Positions 45,768 to 58,767 of a stretch of DNA of 64,000 nt are shown one piece after another. The DNA lies in contig JAKSGN010000033.1 of NCBI GenBank assembly GCA_024180945.1, positions 2,356,001 through 2,420,000 of the forward strand, given 5' to 3'. The number at the start of each line of letters is the position of its first letter. Position 1 is the first letter of the stretch. The DNA comes from Macrophomina tecta (lineage: Eukaryota > Ascomycota > Dothideomycetes > Botryosphaeriales > Botryosphaeriaceae). The translations under genes and the position numbers were made by a program. The notes under the pieces were generated by a model, which made no database searches, had not been told where the DNA came from, and saw nothing but the letters and a program-made list of their open reading frames with translations.

Positions 45768-46149
45768 CTTCTAATTAACTAAGTTTTTTATAACTATTAA
45801 TAACTACTTACTAAGAGCTAGGAGAATCTATAATCTTAAACCGAAATACTCTAAATATTATAGCTATAACCCTAATAAATATACTTAGAATAATAAAAAG
45901 ATAAAGTTTCTAGCTCTTTTTTTAGTAGTATCTTATACTTCTTATTCTTCTCGCGATAGTAACTATAAAAAGGTATAATAATAACTCTTAGATAAGCGAT
46001 ATAAGTAGCTAACTTATAGCACTTAGAGAACTTATAACTAAATATCACAAAATAAGGTTAGAAGTAAGTAATAAAATAAATAAAAAAAGAATTATACTAT
46101 ACTTATAACTATAGACTTTCGGGCTAAAAGTCGCCTAGAGAGGAAATAG
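45768..46149 (+). pseudogene. Gypsy-C post-pol ORF, part 2, and 3' end
   Basis: Continues the frame broken at 37519: FQLTKFFITINNYLLRARR, then RIYNLKPKYSKYYSYNPNK, where the repeated Tyr probably stand for Cys. The region ends in a purine run (GAGAGGAAATAG) just before the putative 3' LTR. Function unknown. Confidence 0.4.
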
Positions 46150-47030
46150 TATTATAATACTAGCTAGAAGAAACAAAGAAAAAGCGGCCCTACTTTCTAA
46201 AAAAGACTTTAACCCCTTAGAATAAGAAATTCTTAGCCTAGATTATATTCTAAAGAGTAGAAGGTAGGTCTATTCCTAGCGTATTAACTATAGATTACTC
46301 GGCTTACTAGATTACAGTAAGCTAGCTAGTAATCTATTATAATCTAACTAAATACCCTATATATAGAGGCTATACTCGTTTATAGTAAATAGAATTCTTA
46401 TAGTTAACTTATTAATTAATTCTTATTTTACTATTATATAAATCTTTTCTATCTACTATAATGGCTTCTAGAAAGCCTAAGTTATCTAATAATATACTAG
46501 ACCTTTCCTAGAAAGAAGTATCAGTATAATATATACTATATATTTTATATATTTATTACATGCTACGTACAGGCCCCTAGTATATAATACTACTAAGGGG
46601 TAAATTCTATACTACTAAGAATTTATATCTAAGAATATATAACTCTTCTAAAGGCTTTCTACTTATAACTAATCTATTTACTTATATTAATATAGTAATA
46701 GTAGATATTAATTATCTTAGTAGAGGCTTTAAAATTATCTCTATTAATATAGTATACTATATTTTTATTATTACTAAATATTAGTAGTAGCTTATTTTAG
46801 TATTAATCTTTATATTTTATTTTATATAATAGGTAATTTATTTAAAGAAATTTCTTTACTACTAGAGTTAAATTAATAAACTTTATCTTTATTATAGTAG
46901 TATATATAAGCTTCTACTATTTATATTTAATATAGAGAGATATATTTAGAGTTATAATAATATAGCTAGCTATACTTTAATAAATACCTAAATTATTAGT
47001 AAATACTAAATTAGTATAAGCCTATAGATA
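46150..47030 (+). repeat. Putative Gypsy-C 3' LTR plus unassigned DNA
   Basis: Starts TATTATAATAC after a purine run, like the other Gypsy LTRs in the window. With no second copy here I cannot fix its 3' end. The rest up to pogo copy 3 is AT-rich with no gene. An imperfect hairpin (CCCCTAGTA...TACTAAGGGG) lies at 46574-46600. Confidence 0.5.
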
Positions 47031-47032
47031 TA

Positions 47033-48884
47033 ACGTACTCCACAAGCGAGTCGCGCATATAACTGAGCCGCGCACCTTACCAACTTTCTCTTCCTTTGCA
47101 GTCATATAGCTTAATAACGTATTAAGATACTACAGATATAATAACTATTATAGCTTAAGAAGCCTCTTAAGTATCCTTTCTATACGTACGAGAATTATAG
47201 CCTATCTTACCGTAGCTCCTACAGTATCTTTTATATAGCTTACCCGTGCCTACCTACGCCTTATTTTAACGTGTTTCGCTTATAAGCTACTCATTAATAT
47301 CGTCTTAAGCGATAATATCCTCGCCCTCTACCTTTATTAAAGTATCTTACTTCTAGATCCACTTTCTTTAACGTTATTTACGCTTTATAGCTATCTTATT
47401 TACCTTTTAAAGGCTTAAGACCTAATCGCGTAATAAGACTACCTTATGTACCATTGTCTCAGCGCCCTTAGTAAGCCGATCGAGCGACTAGATAATCGAC
47501 GTAGGCGAAGAATCTTAATGCCTTTAAATACGATTGTGAATTAGCGTCGATTAAGACTCTAGCTCGCGGGCGTTGCTTAGTGTTTTCGATTCCTATATAG
47601 TATTCTCCGTAGTAGGTGGTGACGGCGTCTATAGCTAAATATTAAGCTTTAATAGCATAGTATCTAGGTTATATAGTATAAGGCCTACGCCTCGAAAGCT
47701 TACATAGATATTCTTCTTTATAATTAACTCGTCGAAAGCCGCTTTAAAGGCAGGTAAGAACTCGAGCTTAGTAATATAGTTAATATAGTTACGCGCTAAG
47801 CTCTCGATCTAGCGCCTATATACCTTCTTTAATAGAGAGAAGCAGCCCACATCAAGTGGCTACAGTAGGTATAACGAATATAGCGGCATATAGAGAGTAA
47901 TAATATTGTTCTCCTTGTAGATCTCTTGGAATTTAAGTAATATATAACTCTTATAGCCATCGATTACTAGCAGCCGATGCGTACCCACGGTACGCGTCTT
48001 CGTGTGCGCATTAAAGTGCTTTAACCACGCGACTCCAAGCTTATTGTTGGTCCATCCATTGTCGCTTAATCCAATAACCCAATCGCGAGGTATATCGTTA
48101 CCCTTATACCAGGTAGAGAGGTAGTGCTTGCCCGCGAAGATAATAAAAGGTGGGATCGCCCATTCAGCAGCGTTAATTCCCTAGATCACGGTAACCCACT
48201 TACGATTGCCTGGCTAAACCACCTTTGGCCTGCCACGCCTATCTAAGCCTGTGACAACTAATTGGGCTAAGATAACCCCCATTATAAAGCCAATCTCATC
48301 AAAGTTATAGCTATCTTCGTCTTGGATGCCGTATTTCTCTTTAATAGAGCTTACAAGCTCGAACCACTTGCTAATAACCTAGTAATCCTCATTCAAGGCT
48401 CGCTAGCGATTGTATACGCGGCTCCGCTAAGCCTTTAGCTCAGGCGTGCGCCTAATAAAGTTATCTGGCCAGTTTATACCAACTAGCTAGCCGCCACGAG
48501 CCTCTAATAGTTTATTAGCCATAGCTCGTATCATCTACTTCGTAGGCGGAAACCCTCGTAAATCTAGGTCAAGTATATGCTGGATAATCGCCAATTCTTT
48601 AGATTTAGTAAGCTTCTTACAGTTAGCCTCACAATCGCGTCGTGGCTGCGTTCTAGTACGTCGGTCGCGGAGCGTGCTTGGGGGGACGTTAAACGTTAAT
48701 ATGGCGCGTCTTTCACTCTAAATTTGCTTTTTATTAATAGCTAAGATAGCAAGGAAGATATCTCCTTCGTTATAGGTTAATTAGGTAGTAATTAGTTAAG
48801 CCATAGTAGTTGAAAGCTAACGTGTTGCGAAAGTTAGCGAGGTGCGCGGCTCGGTTATATACGCGACTCGCTTGTGGAGTACGT
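47033..48884 (-). mobile_element. Pogo/Fot1-like DNA transposon, copy 3, heavily RIPed
   Basis: A 1852-bp element with 45-bp terminal inverted repeats (47033-47077, 48840-48884) differing at two positions, both C/T, and a TA duplication (47031-47032, 48885-48886). It starts ACGTACTCC and shares the CGAG(T/C)CGCGCA core layout with copy 1. The transposase is on the minus strand. Confidence 0.92.
47155..48804 (-). pseudogene. Pogo/Fot1-like transposase, RIP-inactivated
   Basis: ATG at 48804 and TAA at 47157-47155 span exactly 1650 nt (549 codons plus stop), the same as copy 2, with many internal TAG/TAA. Readable motifs: VPPSTLRDRR near the N-terminus, NFDEIGFIMG and IDGYKSYI around the first two catalytic Asp, and a C-terminal knuckle reading C-R-S-Y-G-K-I-G-Y-N-S-R-T-Y, in which three of the four CCHC ligands have become Tyr. 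A dead copy, most similar to copy 1 in its terminal repeats. Confidence 0.9.
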
Positions 48885-48886
48885 TA

Positions 48887-49349
48887 GCTTTTAATTATTA
48901 TTTAATATTATATTCTCTTCTATTATTTTATATAAATAGTATAGTATTCTATATATCTACTATAATAACTAGGGCTTAGATCATTACTATAGTAGATAAG
49001 AATAACTATAGAGAGTAAAATATTAACTTAGACTTTTATTCTAAGTTATATAAAACTTTTAATAATTTCTAAAAATATTTTAATATTATTAATAGTAATA
49101 AATCTAATATACTTAACTAGTATATATAGTTCTATATACTAAAATATTAAAGTAGCTTCTAAATATAAGCTTTTTATATAATTATTATTTTCTTTTCTTT
49201 AGATTTATAATTAATATAAAGGTCTATATAGTAATAAATCTTTTCTATATTTTTATCTTAAAATATTTATAGAGTAATATTTTTATATTATTAATAGCTC
49301 TTTATATTTTAGTAGTAAGTACTAGATTATTTATATATATTATAATAAA
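48887..49349. other. Unassigned AT-rich DNA
   Basis: About 460 bp between pogo copy 3 and the Copia 5' LTR. TA-rich with no coding frame, repeat match or hairpin I can support. Confidence 0.5.
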
Positions 49350-49604
49350 TATATTAGATTAATTACATGTATATAGCTTTTACTAAGTTATAAAAATATT
49401 TAATTTAGTAGTATTTTAAATTTAGTTATATTTTATACTCGTTGCATACTTATCTTAGTAGGTAAGTAAGTTATATACCTATTTTACTCTAGTAGATAAA
49501 ATAGATATAAAGAAAGCCTATACAGCCTCTTTCTACTAGATATACTACTTATTCTAATTAATTCTTTTATTATTAATTAAGCTGTTATATTACTTATTCT
49601 AATA
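49350..49604 (+). repeat. Copia 5' LTR
   Basis: 255 bp, TATATTAGATT to TTCTAATA. The internal sequence starts GTTATAAGCCTGGG, the position of the primer-binding site. I cannot name the tRNA. Confidence 0.9.
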
Positions 49605-49929
49605 GTTATAAGCCTGGGTAGGTCTTTAATATTTTTTATATTCTAAGCTATCTTTACTAGTACCTTATTATACTATTCTAAGTATTTTATAGTATTTAAA
49701 CATTTATTCTTAGTATTCTTTTACTATATATATTTTATAATAGAGGACTTTAGTTACCTTCTATAATATACCTTTTTTATTATCTAAAGTATAGTATTTT
49801 TCTACTATCTTAGAGTAATACTTTTAAGTAACGGCTTATTTATTAGTCTTATATCTACTATCTACTTTAGTAACTCATCTATACCTTCTTTAGTATATAA
49901 TATAATATAATATAATACTACGCTATAAT

Positions 49930-52900
49930 ATCTTCTAAATCTATTATTATTTTAAAGATAGCTAATAATTAGAATAAATAGTACTTTATTATTTAATTAT
50001 AAACTAAGAAATATAAGATATTTAACTATATTAATCTATTAAAACTATTAAAGTCTTCTTAACTAAGTAAGCTATCTAAGATTCTAGAGCTACTAGTCTT
50101 TAATCTAAACTAATAAAGAGCCTAGAAGCGCTATAAAATATAAATTAAAGCTTATAAAAGAGACCTAGCTAAATAGAAAAAGCTAAAAAAGAAAATTAAT
50201 AATCTATTAATAATTATTAAGAACTTAGTAAGTCTATTACTACTTCTAATTCTAAAAAAACTTAGAGGTAATTTATATTTCTATTCTTAGCTTATAGTAC
50301 TTAAGGTGCGGCTCTAGCTAATAAGAAAAACTTAAGAAGAGCTTATTATTAATAAGCTTTACTAGCTTAAGAAGTCTCTAAGTAGTTAAAATATTAATAA
50401 ATAGCTCTTATAATAAAAAGAGACTCTATTTATAATAAAAAAGCTTAAACTTCTAAAGATTATAAATAATTAAAAAAAGATTATTTTTTTTAAGGCGCTT
50501 ACCCCTTTTAATACCTACTAGGTATTAGCTTATAAAATTAAGTTTTAGTATAATAAGCTTAATAGGTCGCTTTATAAAATAATTATTAACTACTAAAACT
50601 ACTTATGCTAAAATACGGCTAAAAATCTAAAGGTTACTAAAATAACCTTTATCACTTTACTAAGAATTAAGAAGTAGAAATAAAAGCTATTTATCTATTT
50701 ATATAGTAAGAATTACTTCTACGATAAATATAGATACTATAATTTAGAGGGTAGACTAGTAGATTAGATACTAAACTAAAAGATTTAAAATAAAGTTAAT
50801 AAGATACTTAAGAATTTATAAATTAAGAAAAGAGTTAAACGCTCTATTAAATAATTTAAAAATAGCTAAAATTACGGCTAAAGCTAGAAAAAATAGAATA
50901 ACGCTTCTTAAAAGAAATAAAAGCTAAAACTAAGTAAAGAAAAAAAGAAAATATTATTTTTTCTAGTAGTAGTTATCTTATTATTTAGTATATAATATAT
51001 TTTAAGGTCTATAACTCTTAATCTCTTATAAATCGCCGATACTAGTATAATATACTATATCTATAATTAGTATATAAAGAGTCGTTATACTAAAATAAGA
51101 GATATAGAGCTAGATAACTATATTATATTAGAAAACTCTATAGTTAAGATCGAGTTATTTAGTAAGGCACTAGTATATACTACTAACTATAAGGGCCCAC
51201 GTACTATTAAGCTTATAGATATAGTCTACGTATTCTTATTTATAATAAATCTTATCTCTATTACTAAGGCAAGAGAAAAGAAAATTAAGTTAGATATAAA
51301 ACATATATACTTCTACTTAGAGAACTTTATTATAGCCTATCTAACCTTCGCTTAAAACTACTTCTTTATAGAATATAAGAAAGTAGATAATCTACTAGCT
51401 ATAGTATTAAATATTACTAATTGCTTATTACTAACTATATAATAGTATAAAATCTTTATATATATAGGTAAAAGAGCTATTTAAGCCTTACTATAAGTAG
51501 TATAAGAAGCTATAATTACCGATTAGTAGCTATTTAATTACTATAATATATACGTATATACTAAGGTATAATAGTAGATCTCTCGATCTATATAACTAGA
51601 AGAATTATTAAAAGAAGTATTCTTTTAAGTCTTATCTAACTTAATATATATAATATAAGCTAATAATAGCTACTAATAGATTATATATCTTAAATACGCT
51701 TCTACTAAATTTACTTTTACGATTACTTATATAACTAAGAATAAGTATACTTAGCACCTTCTTAATATTATTTAAATAATTAAAATAAGATTTCGTAAAT
51801 TAGTAGCTTTTCTTAGATTAGATAAAGAAGTATCGCTTATATAAGCTTTTAAGTAGTAGCTTAAGTAGTAAGAAGTTATCTATAAGGTATTAACTTTATA
51901 TATTCCTTAGTAAAATAGTATATTAGAGCATTTAGGGTACTTAATTATTATTAAAGTAAGATTTTTACGGGTTAGTACTAACCTATCTAAGTATCTATAG
52001 CCTAAAATTATTAAGGCGGTAGTCTATATCTATAATAGAACCCTAATAAAGTACTACTATTAGAAAATACTATTTAAGCGTATTTATAGTAAGAAGCTAA
52101 AAGTAGTATATCTTTAAGTTTATAGCTATAAAGCCTACTTACTACTTAAGAATATTCTATATAGTAATAAGCTAGATAAGTGTATTCTTATTAGATACTT
52201 AGTTAGATATAACTCTACTAATATCTATAAAATCTAGCATTCTCTAAAGGACTAAATAGTACGCTTAAGAGACGTTATCTTTAATAAATCTAGTAAGTTC
52301 TCTCTAGAGAATCTAGAAAAGATACTCACTTTATAATAATAAAAGTAAAATTAAGAGTAAGAGATAGTTATTCCTTATATTATACTTTATAAGAAGAATA
52401 TTATTTTCTTAGATTAAAATTCTAAGGTCTTCTTTAATCTTAGTAATAAGCTATTACTAACTCTAATTTAATTAACTTAAAAAACTCTAGAGATTTAAGA
52501 TAGCTACCTAGAGACCTAAGTATAAAAAGTATAACTAGATTATCTACTAAGCCCTTTAAAATTAACTAATAAAGGCCTAGCATGTGAATAATATATAAAA
52601 AGTAGCCTATAAGTAAGCTTAACTTAAGATAAGTAAATACTAGATTCTTTAGATTACGTATTACTAGATTAATCTACTCTAGTCTAATAATAAGCCTTTT
52701 AAAGCTTAGTCTCTTAAGGCTTAGAAGGTAAAGATTAATAGAATTAATAATTACGAGGACTTAGCTAGTTTATACTAGTCTAATATAATAATCTACCTAA
52801 TTTAGGTACTACTAAAGAAAACTATACCCTAAAAAAATATAATATTATAGCGGATATTAATCTAAACCTAATTATCTATAGATTAAGGACTTATAACTTA

Positions 52901-54880
52901 TATAAAAATATATATATTACATTAATTTATAATAATATATTTAGTTACTAAATACTAGTTACGTCTTTTCTTATATTTTTCTAGAAATCTACTATAGTAA
53001 AAGTATAAGTATCGCCTATAGACCTACTACGTATTTACCAAGATTAACTACTACCTAAACCTCGTTTTTATAAGAATATTTTTAACTATCTAATAAAAAC
53101 CTATCTACTAGAGGTAATCTAAATAGAACTCTAAAAACTTTAGAGTAAGGAGATATAAAAAATAGTAGTACTTAGTAAAGTAAAAAGCCTTAATAAAGAT
53201 ATTATTCTACTTACCTAGGTATTTAAGTATAAGCTTAATAAATACGGCTAGCTTACTAAGATTAAAGCACGTATCTATATAAGAGAAGACCTTTAGGCTA
53301 CTTAATAAAATATTTATATAGCTATTTTTATTTTTTAGATTTTTCGAGTCTTAATTACTATTATCTATACTTTTAACTTAGAAATATACTAGTATAATAT
53401 TATAAATATATTCCCTTATATTCTACTTAAGAGAAGAATATACTATTAACCCCTAAAAGAACTAAAGCTTAAATAAGACTAAATTTTTTATTTACTTTAA
53501 GTGCTTTATAGTTTTAAAAAATTACTAGCTCTCTAGTAATAGTACTTTTATAAATTCTTAGAAGAGCTTAGTTTAACTTAAATATCTAATACGCCTTATT
53601 TATACTTAAATAATCACCTATTTATCTTCTTCTTTATAGATAATATTATTATAGTATACTATAAATAAAATAAATCTTTTATAGATACTTTCTAAAAAGA
53701 CCTACTTAAACGCTATAAAATAAAAATTCTAAGAGAAGTATAATAGTTTCTAGTCTTACGTATTATAAGAAACTAAGAGTAGAAGCTTCTATAGCTCTTT
53801 TAAAAATTATATATCTCTAATCTTATTACTTACTACGGTATTAGTAAAAATTACTTTTTTTTAATACTACTTTCTTTAGATAAAGTATTTTAAGCAAACT
53901 AAGATATATATATAAGCGTATAAGATATTTATCTTTATTAAAGTAAAATTAGTTTAGTATAATTTACGGCTACTAGTACTAGAGTAAATATTACGTACAT
54001 CTATTTTATACTATTATTTTATCTTATTAATTTATTTTTTCGCTATCTAGAACTTTCTTAGAGGCTTCTTAGCTACTTAGTAAAAACTAAGAAGCTCGCC
54101 TTATTCTTTTAGAGTAACTATAAGAATGAAAATAATATCTTTACTATTAATAGTAATATAGTATTTACTAATAATTTAAATATATGCTATAGCTACTAAG
54201 GCTTAATTATTACTATATTTAAAGTAGTTATTAATTAAAAGACTATTAAATAGCCTATAATTATAACTTTAACTACTAAAGCTAAGCTTCTTACTTTATT
54301 AAAAGCCATTAAGTAATACTTCTAGTAGAAGTATCTTTTTAGAGAAGTATAATTTAATCTAGACTACTAAATTAAAATATAATATAATAATACGTAAACG
54401 CTTTAGCTTATATAGAAAAGTATTAGAAAGCTTAATACTAAGCTATATTATATAAATATTTACTACTATTAGCTATACTAAAAAGCCTAAGTAAATAGTA
54501 TTTATCTTTAATAGACGCCTATAGTAGTAATATTAATAAACGGTTTTACTAAAGCCCTATCTCGCTAGAAGTATACTTATTTTATTATAGCTATTAGACT
54601 TTTCTTACTCTATAATTAGTATTTATTTATTTATATTATTTTATAAAATAAGGCATAACCCTTATAGCTTACTTAAGCTAATAGAGAATTTATATCTAGT
54701 TAGATATAAGTCTCTTCTAATCTTTCTAGTATTTATAGTTATTATCTAAATGCTACTTATATATTTTTTATACTATATACTAGTAGTACTACTAGCTTAT
54801 AATATAGAAAATATATTTTATTATTTCTTTATTTTAGAAATTAACTATCTATTTTAAGCGAGTTTATAAGTTTAATACTT
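49930..54880 (+). pseudogene. Copia gag-pol remnant, second copy
   Basis: A Gag-like region (about 49930-50720, Lys/Leu/Gln-rich, not visible in the truncated first copy) is followed by pre-integrase/protease (near 51110-51420), integrase (near 51650-52320), RVT_2 reverse transcriptase (near 53080-53850) and RNase H (near 53980-54610). All frames are closed by TAA/TAG. It is colinear with 1-4330 at an offset of about 50517. Confidence 0.87.
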
Positions 54881-54949
54881 ATTTAGTTATTTATTTTACT
54901 CTTATTTTTTTTATTACCTACTCCCTAAATAGATAGTATATAAAGGGGG

Positions 54950-55204
54950 TATATTAAATTAATTACATATATATAGCTTTTACTAAGTTATTAGAATATT
55001 TAATTTAGTAGTATTTTAGATTTAGTTATATCTTATACTCATTGCGTACTTATCTTAGTAGGTAAGTAAGTTATATACCTATTTTATCCTAGTAGATAGA
55101 ATAGATATAAGAAAAGCCTATATAATCTTTCTCTACTAGATATACTACTTATTCTAATTAATTTTTTTATTATTAATTAAGCCATTATATTACTTATTCT
55201 AATA
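54950..55204 (+). repeat. Copia 3' LTR
   Basis: 255 bp, TATATTAAATT to TTCTAATA, directly after AAAGGGGG. Confidence 0.9.
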
Positions 55205-55834
55205 AAATATTATTTTATTTTTTTTCTTAAAGATATAGTACTTAGAAGATAGTAGCTAAAAATTATAAATATAAAAGTAGTCTATAAATATATTATACTA
55301 TAGAAGAGATAATTAATAAAGTTTATAAAATATTTTTTTTAGTTTATATATAAGATTCTTATTACTTTTAGTATTAATAGTTATACTATTTACTATTTAT
55401 ATATAAATATTACTTTCTAGAGAAATAACGCTATTTATATAGCTTATTAAAATATTTATTTAATTATATATAAGTTTATAAGTAGTAATAATTATTATAA
55501 ATAGTATAAATACCTAGTAAAAGACTACTAGTAAAGAGATATTAATAAATTTAAAGTTTATATATTATAAATTACTATAAACTATCTATCTTATCTTATA
55601 ATATATAAGAATACTATCTTTATTATATTTCTTAATATATATTTACTAGCTAAGTAGTATATAAGTATCTAGTAAAGACTTAATTATCTTTTATATATAG
55701 TTAACTTAGTATAAGTTAATTATATTACTTATTACCTTATACTATTTAGCTAATTTAGTGTATTTAATAGCTTTTTTATAGATTAATAATATTTAATTAA
55801 TATTAGTATTATTTCTAGTAGTATAGATAGTATA
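55205..55834. other. Unassigned AT-rich DNA
   Basis: About 630 bp, almost entirely A/T with TA steps. I see no gene or repeat match. Confidence 0.5.
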
Positions 55835-56088
55835 TATATTAGATTAGTTATATATAATTAACTTTTACTAAGTATTAAAATATTTAATTTAGTAGTATTT
55901 TAGATTTAGTTATATCTTATACTTATTATATATTTATCTTAGTAGGTAAGTAAGTTATATACCCTTTTTATCCTAGTAGATAGAATAGATATAAGAAAAG
56001 CCTATATAATCTTTCTTTACTAGATATATTACTTATTCTAATTAATTCTTTTATTATTAATTAAGCTGTTATACTACTTATTCTAATA
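55835..56088 (+). repeat. Lone Copia LTR
   Basis: A 254-bp match to the Copia LTR (TATATTAGATT to TTCTAATA, one base deleted near 55865-55875). No Copia internal sequence follows. The flanks GTATA and AAGTT do not match. The right side is a Gypsy-A pol fragment whose continuation is absent on the left, so this may mark an ectopic recombination or deletion junction. Confidence 0.87.
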
Positions 56089-58277
56089 AAGTTCTTTTAT
56101 ATTTACTAATTTAAGATATAGTAGGTAATATATATACTTTATTATTCTATAAATAATAACTAGAATTAAGTTATATTTAATCTTTAGTAAGCGATTCTTT
56201 TAACTTAGATAAATTTATAATAAAGTCTAGTAAGATAAATTTCTAAGAATACTTTAGTATTAATAGCTACTAAAATAGTTTATAAGATATATATTTCGTA
56301 GTCTTACTTTTAATATAAAGATTATATTATAAGACTATTTATTAAATAATTCTTTTTAGCTCTAAAAAATAGTAGCTTCTTATTATTTACTTTATTATCT
56401 TATCTATTTTTTAATAGCTATATACTAGGGCTTTATATATATCTTTTATAAGCTCTTTTTATAGTTTAATTAAAATATAGACTAATTTTAAAAATAGAAT
56501 TATACTATCTATATTTCTAGTTACTTAGAAATTATTATTAAGTTTTTTAATTTCTTAAGCTATTATATTATTTATATAGGTTTTTTAAATTTTTTATTTC
56601 TATTTATTACCTTTAAAGTGTATTACTAGAGTAAATAATTTAATTAAAATAAGTAAGTTATTTAGTTTTTTTAAACTACATTTATTCTAGGCTATAAATA
56701 GCTATAATCTAGCGGCTACGGCTAGCGAGTATAAAAAACTTATTCTTTTATATATTAAATATTATAGATTACAAATCTAGCTTTTTTTTAATATAATTAG
56801 CTCGTCTACTTAGTATATTTATATAAGTATTCTTAGATTTCTTTCTATAGATAATTTTTATATTATAAAATACTAGTTCTTTAGTCTATTAAATCTATTA
56901 ATAGTTTAGCTCTTTAGTAGTAGTAAAGTATAAAAGATTCTTATAGTTATATTAAACTATAATCTAGTATTTAGTATTTTTATAATAATATTTTTATTTC
57001 TTAAAAGTTATAACTATAGCTAAGTATTTTTTATTATAGATATTATAGTTTTTTTTAGTAGATATTATTTTTCTTAAATAGTAGGTAATAGAATATAGTT
57101 AGTTTTTTTTATTTAGCTAACTAAGTACAGCTTCTATAGTATAGTTTAAAGTATTAGTTTCTACTATAATTAGTAGATCTAGATTATAGATCTTTAAAAC
57201 TAGTACTTCTATAAATATTTACTTTAATAAGTTAAACGCCTATTATTATTTTTTTTATATAAATTTATATTTCTTCTTAGTAATATTAGTTAGAGATATT
57301 ACTATTTTAGTATAATTTATAATAAACTTCTAATAAAAGTTAGTAAATCTAAAAAAAAAAAATTATATTTCTTTAATAGTTTATAGTATTAAATAATTTT
57401 TAATCATATTTAGTTTCTTATTATTTATACTAATATATTCTAAAGTAATAATAAATTCTAGATATTTTATTTTTTATATATACTATTTACTCTTTTCTAG
57501 AACTACTTAGAAATTTTATTTATTTAAGATCTTTTAAACTTTTCTTATATACTTAGTATATTCGTTAAGCGTTTCTAAGTATATTAAAATATTATCTAGA
57601 TTAGCTAAGGTAAATATATCTAAATATAAATATAAGATATTATTAATTAAGTTTTAAAAGATAGCTAATATATTAGTAAGTCTAAAAGATATTACTATAT
57701 ACTTATAGTATTTAAATTATATCTAGAATACTATTTTCTATTCTTTATCTTTTTTAATATAGACTAGATAGTAGTCTTTTTAAAGATTTAGTTTTATAAA
57801 AAACTTAGTATTATAAAGCTTATTCTATAATTTATTAATATAAGATAGTAGATATAAGTTTTTAACTATAATATTATTTAGCTATAAATAGTTAATATAA
57901 AGATAAAGCTTACTATTTTTCTTAAAAATAAATAGAATAAAGTATTCTACTAGTAACTATAAAAGTTATATATATTTTTATTCTAGATTCTTATTAATAT
58001 ACTTTTATAATACTTTAGCCTCTATTTTAGATAGAGAGTAAATAGACTTAAAAATAAATTATATTTTTAAAAGTAAAAGTATTTTATAATTTTATAGTTA
58101 ATACTTTAGTAGCTATTCTTTATCTCTTTTTTAGAAAATTTTTAATATATTTTAGAATTCTTATAGAACTATCTTTAATTCTAGTATTAGTACTAATTTA
58201 TTTATAATAGGTCTTATAATTTCGCTAAGATCTATACAATCTTAATTACTAAAAGAATCTTATTATTATAGTACTTA
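56089..58277 (-). pseudogene. Gypsy-A pol fragment, minus strand
   Basis: Matches 39982-42165 of the best copy: integrase N-terminal half, RNase H and reverse transcriptase. It is truncated at the left by the Copia LTR and at the right by repeat R. Very heavily RIPed, with the YLDD-region codons near 57590 reduced to A/T-rich triplets. Confidence 0.82.
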
Positions 58278-58765
58278 TATTATAAATAAAGGTTAGACGA
58301 AGGCGCTTAGATCTTAATAGAATTTTTATTACCTAGCTTAGTTAAGCTTAAGACTCTATAGGGCTTAGAAATCTTAGAAATAAGTTTAGGTAAATTTTTT
58401 AAAACTAAAAATAGTTAAATTACTTACTTAAAAAACTAACCTAGTAGAAAATAAAGAGACTTATATATATAGCTAGTTAAAACTTAAATAGAGATCTATC
58501 TAGCTATAAACGTAGATCTTAATCTTAACTTAATTAAAAGTAGGATTAGAATATACTTTTATTAATCTGTAGACTTCTAGATTATTATATTTATAATAAG
58601 AATTAATAATTAAATTCTAAGTTTATAGTTTAGCTTAAAGACTCTAATCTAAATGTCTTATTTAGTCTTAGATATCTCTCTAGATAGTCTAGATATATTA
58701 CTTAATAACTCTTAAATAAATAATACTAATACTAATATTTCTTAGTAAAAGTTATTTAGTAACTA
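58278..58765 (+). repeat. LTR-like repeat R, copy 2
   Basis: A 488-bp match to 24198-24691, from TATTATAAATA to TTTAGTAACTA. It keeps more G (GGTTAGACGAAGGCG near its start) than copy 1. Its left junction is a clean break in Gypsy-A pol, consistent with insertion. On the right it meets the LTR of the next Gypsy-A element two bases further on. Confidence 0.6.
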
Positions 58766-58767
58766 GG

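Larger units (their letters stand above)
49350..55204 (+). mobile_element. Complete Ty1/Copia element
   Basis: A 5855-bp element with two 255-bp LTRs (49350-49604, 54950-55204) and polypurine tract AAAGGGGG at 54942-54949. The internal region carries gag and pol in Copia order. Flanks ATAAA (49345-49349) and AAATA (55205-55209) do not match, so the target duplication is lost, mutated or the LTR ends are off by a base or two. More RIPed than the copy at the left edge. Confidence 0.92.

Noticed and set aside
49895..49920. ATAAT-type short tandem repeat
   Set aside because: A brief low-complexity run in AT-rich DNA, not long enough to matter.
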